Shown piece by piece: positions 55,772 to 64,000 of a DNA stretch of 64,000 bases. Source of the stretch: Apiotrichum sp. Y4204 (taxonomy: Eukaryota > Basidiomycota > Tremellomycetes > Trichosporonales > Trichosporonaceae); assembly GCA_025531455.1 (NCBI GenBank), contig JAMYHL010000067.1, positions 62,001-126,000 of the forward strand, read 5' to 3'. Position numbers and translations under genes: made by a program. Numbering within the stretch: the first letter of the stretch is position 1; each line of letters begins with the position of its first letter. Below the pieces are notes generated by a model. That model worked only from the letters and a program-made list of their open reading frames with translations, did no database searches and was not told the origin of the DNA.

Positions 55772-57382
55772 TTAGTCAAGGGCGGGTGGAGCCGACTTGA
55801 TCCTCTGGTCGAGGACACGGTTTGTAAAGCTCGGGTTGTCCAGGTATAGGTGGTGACCAGCATTGGGCACAACGTACGTCTTTACGTCCGTGTTGCCCTC
55901 CTTGGCCAGGATGCGTTGCGACATCCGGCCGCCCTCAACGTCCATCCAATCACCATCGCCGTACAAGAAGGTGACCGGCATGCGCAGCTTGTGGATGCGG
56001 TCGACAATCGGCATACGCGCATAGGCACCCGGGGCGAGGATGTGCGAAATGCAGAATTCGCCCGAACCCTTGAGGATCGATGTGGCATAGATGTACGAGT
56101 GCAGGTCGCGGATGTCGGCGGGGTCCTGGGAAGCAAAGCGGCGCGACGAGTACTTGCCGACAAGGAGCGGACCCCAGGGACCAAGACCACGAAGAATCGA
56201 GAACGGTGAGAGACCCTTCTCCCATCCCCAGAGGAATGCCTTGGTGAGACTGCGACGAACAAGAGACGCCTGGTGCTGCTGGGCACGGGCCATCTCCGCA
56301 TCACTGCGGGGGTCATGCATCTCCATTTCGGCGGCATCCGCAGCAGCGTCCAGCGAAGCCCGTGAGCTGGAGGTCTCGACGGGTTTGCCATCCTTCCACT
56401 CTTTGCCACCAGGGCCAGTCTGACCACGCGGGCCGAGGCCGGTCGGCGGAGTATCCGGTCCGTGGGGGATGCCAGCGGGCGACACGAGAATGAGGCTGCT
56501 CACGCGGTCCGGGTAGCGGAGAGCGTAGGCGGAAGCGAGGTAGCCGCCGAGCGAGTGGCCAACAAGGACCATGCGCTCGAGGCCCACGGATTCACGCCAT
56601 GACTCGAGGGAAGAGAGGAAGAAGTGCTCTGCGCGGGCAACACGAGCCTCGACGGGAGCGCCGGTCGGCGAGGCGAGGAGTGACGGGGAGGGACGCGATG
56701 AAACACCCATTCCTAGCCAATCGAGGAAGAATGTGCGGCGGCCGGTCGAAGCAGCAGAGTTTGCAATCGAGTCCCAGTTACGGAAGAAGAATCCAAAGGC
56801 GGCAGCGTATCCGTGAAGAACAACAACGGCTTCCTTTGAGTTTTCCAGGTCAGGACGAGAAATTTCGAGAGTGTTAATGTAGTCGACGAGTTCCCCATCG
56901 TGACACTTGGAGTTCAGCGTGAGGCGGCGACGTTTCTTCTCGAGGCTTGAGACAGACGACGAGGGCGACTCGGGCAGCTGGTCCGGGCGCTTCGGCGCCA
57001 TGTCGGGGTCAGGAGTAGGAATAAATACGCTCCGCAACGAGGCGACAAGTCCCGTTTCCGACGGGTTAGTAGGGGGAACCGGTGCGCTGTCGCTCGAAGC
57101 AGGAGCCGAGGCGAAAGAGAACCAGCCGCCTTTGGAGGGTGTTTCCGGCTGCGGGGTGAAGTAGCTCAGACGACGTAGGAGGCGCTCCTCGGCGACGCGG
57201 GCATCGCGGTATCCATTGGACGACCACCAGGCGGCGACGCTGCTCCGAAAGTCTGTGGGTATGGCGCGGGAAGGGGAAGGGGCGCGCGACTGTTGCGTCT
57301 TCTGTGAGTCGGATGTGTTAACGGGCGGAGCGAGGACGCCGCCGGAGGGCAGCGGCGTGGGCTGAGCGACAATGGCGGTCAT
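55772..57382 (-). CDS. Alpha/beta hydrolase, CGI-58/Cld1-Ict1 type
   Basis: A single exon; 536 residues from the only usable ATG (57382). The fold is visible as VVVLHGYAAAFGFFFRNWD (oxyanion loop, H190-G191), the nucleophile elbow GHSLGG (275-280), FLYGDGDWMD and the terminal HHLYLD (HX4D, 510-515). This set is typical of the CGI-58/ABHD5 and yeast Cld1/Ict1/Ect1 group, which deacylates cardiolipin or acylates lysophosphatidic acid. Inserts: a Ser/Pro-rich stretch before the fold and a lid insert with many Ala/Met/Glu residues. Upstream of the ATG the same frame stays open for 68 codons without one acidic residue (see findings). Lipid substrate not inferable. Confidence 0.9.
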   Translation of the reverse strand: MTAIVAQPTPLPSGGVLAPPVNTSDSQKTQQSRAPSPSRAIPTDFRSSVAAWWSSNGYRDARVAEERLLRRLSYFTPQPETPSKGGWFSFASAPASSDSAPVPPTNPSETGLVASLRSVFIPTPDPDMAPKRPDQLPESPSSSVSSLEKKRRRLTLNSKCHDGELVDYINTLEISRPDLENSKEAVVVLHGYAAAFGFFFRNWDSIANSAASTGRRTFFLDWLGMGVSSRPSPSLLASPTGAPVEARVARAEHFFLSSLESWRESVGLERMVLVGHSLGGYLASAYALRYPDRVSSLILVSPAGIPHGPDTPPTGLGPRGQTGPGGKEWKDGKPVETSSSRASLDAAADAAEMEMHDPRSDAEMARAQQHQASLVRRSLTKAFLWGWEKGLSPFSILRGLGPWGPLLVGKYSSRRFASQDPADIRDLHSYIYATSILKGSGEFCISHILAPGAYARMPIVDRIHKLRMPVTFLYGDGDWMDVEGGRMSQRILAKEGNTDVKTYVVPNAGHHLYLDNPSFTNRVLDQRIKSAPPALD

Positions 57383-59019
57383 CGCGGCGATGGACCGGGT
57401 AAAACGAAAAGTTGAGAGGAAGAGTGGGTGGCGACCTATGGAAGCGCGAGTGGCTCGGAGCCCGAGTCGAGACAACAATTTGAATGAGAGCCGACGCCGG
57501 AAGATGGTGGCGAACTGTGGGATGAAGCTTTGTGATCTTGCTCGATATCGAAGCGACTGTCTTATTATAGTCCTGTGGTAAGTCACTGCGGTTGACTCAG
57601 AAGACGGATTTTAGCTTTAGCTGGCTGTGCCCGGTGATTATTGACTTTTGCAGTGCTTTCCGGGGGGGGGGGGGGGGGGGGAGGCTGTCATGAGCCAAAA
57701 TAAACGATGGAAGGAGGAGCCCGACGGTCTCGGCAGATGCCCGGGGGGTTGGAGTACCCTCTGGTCCTCCACCCCAACACCCGGCGGGCAGACGCGGTGG
57801 GATCTACGTTCCTCTGGTACCTGGTACTGGGGTACATCTTTTGGGTTTTGGTTATCGTGGGCTGCCTGAGGGTGCCGGCGCGCTGATGCATTCGCCAAGC
57901 TGCTGGCCTCTCGGCCCGGAGGGCATGGCAACTTCGGCGGCCAGGCTGGAAGCCGAGGAGAGGAGTAATAAGCAGAGCGGAGCAGCCCGGCGGAAAGGGC
58001 AAAGTGGATGCCCATCGGCGAGTTCTTGGGACCATGCCCAGACCTTAACAACCTATTCAGTCCTTTGGAAGCTCTGAGGCGATCAGTACACGTCATTCAC
58101 ACTCGACCTCAGTGGCGCAAAATGACGTCGGCCCACAACCTTGACGGGCATAGCTGGCCTCAACTGGCCGACTGGGCTTGATTCGGCTTGATCTTGCGAT
58201 CTTGAAAACGCGATAGCCGTGTGACCTGCACGCGATGTTTCAGACAATCAAACTAGTACCGCGTATCCCGAAGAAAGAGCCAGCCATCGCGCCATCGAGA
58301 AACGCAAAACATGACGTTTGGACCCAGCGATCCAATGATCTCCAGATCGCTCGATCGCCGGTTTACTCCCGTTCAAAGTGGGGGGCATGTTTGAGAAGTG
58401 TAGCCGGGTTTCCTACGAGGTGACAGTCACATTATTAGTGGTGGCCGGTGGATTTATGCGCGGACGGCGTTTTTCGGGACTGGCGCACGCCACAGTGAGA
58501 GAATGAATGATGGCATCTGACTGGCCATCCCGTGCCAGCCATGACATTGAGAGTGGGCCATGGGATGGATTGCAGGCCGTGGCAGCAACAGATTGGAGAT
58601 AGAGCGCGAGCTTGGCACAATTAGTGGGTGGACAGTTGGGTTGCAACATATCTGGGCTGTCTGGGGTCTTTGCGAATTCCAAAGGCAGTTTGGTAGTCGG
58701 TGTACTCTGTACTGCAGGGAGGAGAGCCGGCAGGCACAGATGGAGATGCGTCATGATTCGAGGAAATCGAGGAGAAAAAGGGGCGGAGTGGGGGCGTTCC
58801 GGGCTCACCGTGTGCACTCCGAGTGTGCGGTGGGTGGGGGCTCAGATCTCAGATGGCAGGACAGGATAGGCGGAGGAGTTCATTTCATCAGCCCCAAGCC
58901 AGCGCTTGTCACTTTGGACATCCGTCTTCGTCTTCGAAACACCCCAACCACCACTTCACTCTCGCAGCCGTGCGTACCTTGCAGCAGCGTGCCGCGCACG
59001 TAACTAACGTCCGCAGACA
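57383..59019. other. Intergenic, hydrolase promoter to ADK1
   Basis: Includes an open extension of the hydrolase frame (57383-57586), a G homopolymer (57662-57681), and otherwise no supported gene. Confidence 0.5.
57662..57681. repeat. Poly-G homopolymer, about 20 G
   Basis: An uninterrupted run of 20 G on the plus strand, the longest homopolymer in the window. Confidence 0.9.
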
Positions 59020-60159
<1,140 letters not shown>

Positions 60160-61297
60160 GCGTCGGAGGTGCAGCAGTGTGGCTAGAGCTGAGGTAGCAG
60201 TTAGGAGCGCGGCGAACTGGCTGGGCGGCGCATACTGCGCTGCTCAACCGGGCACCCGTGTCCCGCATTAACAAAACATGCATAGATATGCATAGGATTA
60301 GAATGTCCCCAATTGCCGCGATAGATGTTGTGATTGTGACAAGAGCTAGCGGGTGTTGATCGCTGTGGAGGGGGTCCAATTTCCCCAGGTCTCGGGTGTG
60401 CCTGCCGAGCTCGGCAAACTTCCGGTCCAGATGGGCCGCTAGCTGGGCGTTGAGTATGCCCGATATGCTGCAAGCAGCCTAGCTAGAGACTGCAGCTTGC
60501 CAACCGCGATATCTTTCATCGCCAAAGCGGAGACAAGTTCGAAGCTGGAGCTGCCTCTGATGCAACTCGAGCACGCCCCAAAAGAGGGCGTCGACACTTG
60601 CACGCGTTGCCGAGCCCTAGTCAATGGGATCCGCGAATCATCGGCATGCGATCGGAGTACGCCGTCCAGTCCGTCCGTGCACCCAGTTCGACCCCCTTCG
60701 CATCGTTACCTCCGGTCGGCCCCGCCCTCCTGCCCCACACATGGGCAGCAGCACTGCCAGCAGTCTGGTTGCTGCTGCTCGCAGCGTGTCGGCGCTGTGT
60801 GTGGGCCGTGTGGGGCTACGGGTCTGGCGCTAGGGGATCTTTGGCGTCGGGCAGGCACGCGACCCATCTTTTTTTTTTCTCTTCCTCAATGTCTTGTTCG
60901 TTGGAGTGATCGTCTCTGACCAAACGAAGACTGACCAGTAGTTGAGACTGTTACTGCTGAAAGTGTGTAGACAGGGTGAGGCAGCACAAGATGCTCTTGT
61001 GTATCTCGCTCAGTGATACAATGCAATGGAACATATAACTACTGTATGGGATGGTGTCATGCGTGGGTAATGCTGGTGGACGTGCGTATGGTGTGAGTGT
61101 GTCGTGATGGGGATCTACGGTGAGCTACGGATGATACTACGAGAAAAGAGTCTGTAGGAGATGGGATGGGCGGTTAGTGAATGTTGGGATGGGATGGGAT
61201 GGAGTGAAGAGAGTTGAATGGAAGGGTGAAACGACTGGGGAGCGATGTACAGTACGTAGACACAGACTGGGGGGAATAAGGTATGGATAGGGAGCGT
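60160..61297. other. Convergent intergenic region
   Basis: Lies between the ADK1 stop and the ADA1/HFI1 stop. No gene supported. GGGATGGGAT-type repeats occur around 61187-61205. Confidence 0.5.
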
Positions 61298-62830
61298 CTA
61301 GCCCAGGATATCCTTCAAAATCAACGCGGGGTCCTCGTACTTCCAGTGCAGGTTGTGTTTCTTCTCGCGCTTGCGCTCGCCACCTTCATCGTCGCGGCCG
61401 GCTTTGTCGATCTTCAACAGCCCGGTGTTGATAAGCGCGGACGAGACGGCGTCGATCTTGCCCTGGCCAGCTGCCGCATGCAGGGCAGAAGCGGCCTTGA
61501 CAGGAGAAGCCGCCACCTGAGCAGGCGTGGAGGACAATGTCGGCGGTCCTGCTCCTGCAGCGGGTTGCGGAGGAGCAGCGAGGGAGAGCGGGTGTGGCGC
61601 TTTTGTCTGGGAAGGACGGCGACCTGGCGGAGGTGAAGCATTTTCATTCTCTGCCTGGGTCAAGCCAGACTCAAGCTTGTACAGTGTCGGCGATGCTTGA
61701 GGGTTGAGACCAGGGTGGATGGTGAAGAGATACTGCATGGTCTGCAGAGACGGGGGCGGGACGGAATGTTCCATGACACCGTTGACGACGCCGTTGGCAC
61801 CGTTCTTGTTAACTCCCAGAGGAACGCGCATGGATTCTACGCCAGGACGATCGCGGCTGGTGAGGTGCGTCACGCCATGGAGTACCTCGCCAATGTGAGA
61901 CGTGAGTCCAACTCCCATAAACTCTCCAACATCGCGTTGCGTGGCTTGTGGCACATCGAGGCCACACGACTGTGCCACCTCGGTGAGCCGGGTCGCCAAC
62001 TGGTTGGATGATGGAATCGTCCGTCCCGATTGCGCTAACGGCAGGTGCTGGGCATCTGATGGGTAAGTACCTTGCCGCTCTACATCGATCCCATGCAACT
62101 TACTCGAATTGAAGGTTGACCATTTGCGCTTCCTACCGTTGGTCATGACCTCATTTGGAACGGCTGGTGGACCATCCGCCTCGCCCTGCTCGACAGCACG
62201 GCGCACACGATCTCGTTCCTTTCCACCCATGCCCATGACCCAGTACTGCACGCGCTGCTTGGGCTCGATGAACGCCGCATCCGAGTCAAAGTCGGGCGCA
62301 TTGATGCCACCCTTCCGCTTCTTGTGCAAGTTGAGCGGTGATGGCGGGACGTGCGCAATCAGCGGCGACGATGCATTGTGCAGCAGTGATGTAAGGAGCT
62401 GGTTATGCAGTTGCACTGGACATTAGTAAAACAACCCCTAGTTTAAACATCTCATTGGAATACTGGGATGTGTGATGAAAGCAAATGACGCACAATTCTT
62501 GCCTTTGAGCCAGCCGCGGACCAACGCCTCAAGTTCGTGGCGGCCCACCTGTCCGAGAAGGTATCCATTAAGCGCCTTCCAGTACGGTAATCCAGCTTCA
62601 CCGAGTGCATCGTGCAGCTGCTGCTTAATCTGATGCGTGTCAATACGATGAAACGGGAGTGGGGCTGGTATTGGGGCTGGGACTGGGGCTGCGTGGCCGC
62701 TTAGTGTTGGCGGTGTAGGAGATGGCCGGGGCGCTGGGTGGTATGAGGCGGGAGTAAGAGCCGATGGGTTGGTGGAGGTGGATGCCTGCTGCGGTGGTGC
62801 CGATGTAGGGATTGCGACATGGTTGGACAT
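61298..62830 (-). CDS. HFI1: SAGA subunit Ada1/Hfi1
   Basis: Exons 62830-62494, 62415-62104, 62055-61298; 468 residues. The N terminus is Pro/Ser/Thr/Ala-rich. The family block begins HRIDTHQIKQQLHDALGEAG, continues YWKALNGYLLGQVGRHELEA and LVRGWLKGK, and across the splice site reads LQLHNQLLTSLLHNAS, the hallmark of the SAGA-Tad1 (Hfi1/Ada1) domain. The rest includes a GVGLTSHIGEVLHGV histone-fold-like segment and a Pro/Ala-rich linker, ending LHWKYEDPALILKDILG, which is well conserved. Ada1 pairs with Taf12 in the SAGA coactivator core. The 48-nt intron 62056-62103 is in frame with no stop, so a 484-residue retained form is possible. An upstream in-frame exon (ATG 62996, GTCAGT donor) could extend the N terminus. 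Confidence 0.87.
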
Positions 62831-63320
62831 GTACTGAAGCGCAGGCGGGTAAAAGACAGCGGACTGCTTTTGAGTCACTTGGATGCTTGTTTTGAGAGTG
62901 GATGGATGCCTGTGGATGGGAGTTGCAGGCTGTTGATGGTGATGGAAGACGACTGACAGACGTTATGGAGCCAAGAACGAACGACAAGTCGGACATTCAG
63001 ACTCAATCGTCTGCCACACGGGTTCCGGCGCGGCTGGGGGGAGGCTCGGACAAAGAAACCAAAAAGAACAACGGTCAGGGGGAGATGCAGAGATGCTAGA
63101 TAGCTAGAGATGAGCGGGCGCAGATCACGCGAAGACCACTCGGAAGCCATGCAAATCTCATGCATCCCTCCACTCGGATACCTAAGTCTCACAACTTTGA
63201 GCACTCGATGTACTTGACGAAATGTTTGGCCGTCCATCGTCATCAAGACGGTCAAGTTTGCAGCACACTCCATCAGCACCCTGCTTCGTGGCCTTCGACA
63301 CTCCGAACTGATATCTCAAC
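62831..63320. promoter_or_regulatory. Shared divergent promoter, HFI1 / RRP43
   Basis: 490 bases between outward-facing starts. Carries an ATG (62996, minus strand) that opens a 118-codon frame overlapping the HFI1 start in another frame: either an upstream ORF or an alternative first exon. Confidence 0.5.
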
Positions 63321-64000
63321 ATGGCTTCCGCAGAGGTCCAAGCCAGCCCCGCTGCCCCAGCCGGGGGTCCTTCAGCTGCCGCCGTCTTCCAGCGCCTCCA
63401 TCCTGACCAGTACCTCACCCGCTTCCTCGACAAGGGCTACCGCCCCGACGGACGGCAGATTGGCGACTGGCGCGACGTCAGCATCAATGTTGGTGGGTAG
63501 AGATAAAGGGACATTGTTGTTTATCTGCTAACTTCACACAGGCTCTATTGCGACAGCGGATGGCTCGGCGCTGGTGCGCATGGGCGACACGACGATGGTC
63601 TGTGGCGTCAAGGCTGAGGTTGCCGAGCCGACCGGATCGGCCCCGAACGAGGGTTTTGTCGGTGAGTACGCTGTGGAGAGGTTTGGACATGGCTGTTGGT
63701 TGCTTTGAAGAGCCGTTGGCCTATGCCTCAATCATCCCCGTACGGAGCAGCTGACCGCAGTCCCCAATATTGATCTCCCTGCGCTCTGCTCGCCCAAGTT
63801 CAAGCCTGGACCGCCGGTAGAGGAAGCTCAAGTGTTCTCACACTGGCTCAATGAGCTCATTGTCTGGTAAGCTGAAGGACCGTCCCCTAGAGCTTACGCA
63901 GCCAGTTCGCACACGCTCCCGCCCACTTCACTGGTCATCGCGCCCGGCAAGGCGGCATGGGCGATTTACATTGACGTGGTGTGCATAAACTACGACGGAA
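63321..64000 (+). CDS. RRP43: Exosome RNase PH-like subunit Rrp43 (partial)
   Basis: Exons 63321-63492, 63542-63661, 63761-63866 and 63906 to beyond the window edge. The start of a core exosome ring subunit: an Ala/Pro-rich lead, then HPDQYLTRFLDKGYRPDGR, DWRDVSINVGSIATADGSAL and RMGDTTMVCGVKAEV, the RNase PH fold shared by Rrp43/EXOSC8 and relatives. Then VPNIDLPALCSPKF and, in exon 4, SLVIAPGKAAWAIYIDVVCINYDG. In eukaryotes these ring subunits are catalytically inactive and thread RNA to Rrp44/Rrp6. Rrp43 is preferred over Rrp42/Rrp45 by the PNIDLPALCSPK block. The exon 4 acceptor GCCAG at 63901-63905 was chosen over the nearby CGCAG because only it keeps the family frame. Truncated by the window edge. 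Confidence 0.88.

Noticed and set aside
57583..57688. An ATG near 57688 as start for the hydrolase N-terminal extension
   Set aside because: It reads out of frame through the poly-G tract and hits a stop.

Overview
The window is eukaryotic nuclear DNA from a basidiomycete yeast. It is most likely a tremellomycete of the Trichosporonales/Cryptococcus side, although the species cannot be fixed from the sequence alone. The signs are GC-rich coding sequence, intron-dense genes with very short introns (mostly 36-75 nt, GTGAGT/GTAAGT donors), branch sites reading CTGAC or CTAAC only a few bases before the acceptor, intron-containing tRNA genes, and best family matches to fungal housekeeping proteins. 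I rebuilt gene models by hand from reading frames, splice consensus and family conservation; exon coordinates are given in each entry.

Layout. 0.2-7.7 kb: an FTR1-type iron permease, an MFS drug/H+ antiporter, a DUF1770-like small membrane protein and a Pep12-type Qa-SNARE. 7.7-14.4 kb is gene-poor, with one small hypothetical gene and a tRNA-Thr(AGU). 14.4-23 kb: a two-finger C2H2 regulator, valyl-tRNA synthetase (with two in-frame starts) and the AP-2 mu subunit. 23-26 kb is empty. 26-40.5 kb is dense: a membrane-anchored hypothetical protein, TAF6, lipoyl synthase, a three-finger C2H2 protein, a MOB-family protein with a long disordered tail, the TFIIA small subunit, a small predicted membrane protein and a TLS1/C9orf78-type spliceosomal protein. 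42.9-48.2 kb: a GPI-anchored cysteine-rich secreted protein and an SPFH/band-7 (flotillin-like) protein. 48.6-53.5 kb holds three tiny cysteine-motif genes on one strand, followed at 54.6-55.1 kb by a divergent pair of tRNA-Ala genes. 55.8-64 kb: a CGI-58/CLD1-type alpha/beta hydrolase, adenylate kinase, the SAGA subunit Ada1/Hfi1, and the start of the exosome subunit Rrp43, which runs off the right edge.

Functionally this is ordinary chromosomal neighbourhood rather than one pathway, but RNA polymerase II initiation is well represented (TAF6, TFIIA small subunit, Ada1), as are membrane traffic (Pep12-like SNARE, AP-2 mu, flotillin-like) and translation (ValRS, three tRNAs). Several divergent pairs share short promoters: DUF1770/SNARE, ValRS/AP-2 mu, MOB/TFIIA and Ada1/Rrp43.

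The most unusual content is the trio of 43-74 residue proteins at 48.66-53.45 kb. They share the spacing C-x(12,13)-C-x(9,11)-C-x-Y-C and an intron at the same place and phase. I do not recognise this family and regard it as the best candidate for something undescribed.
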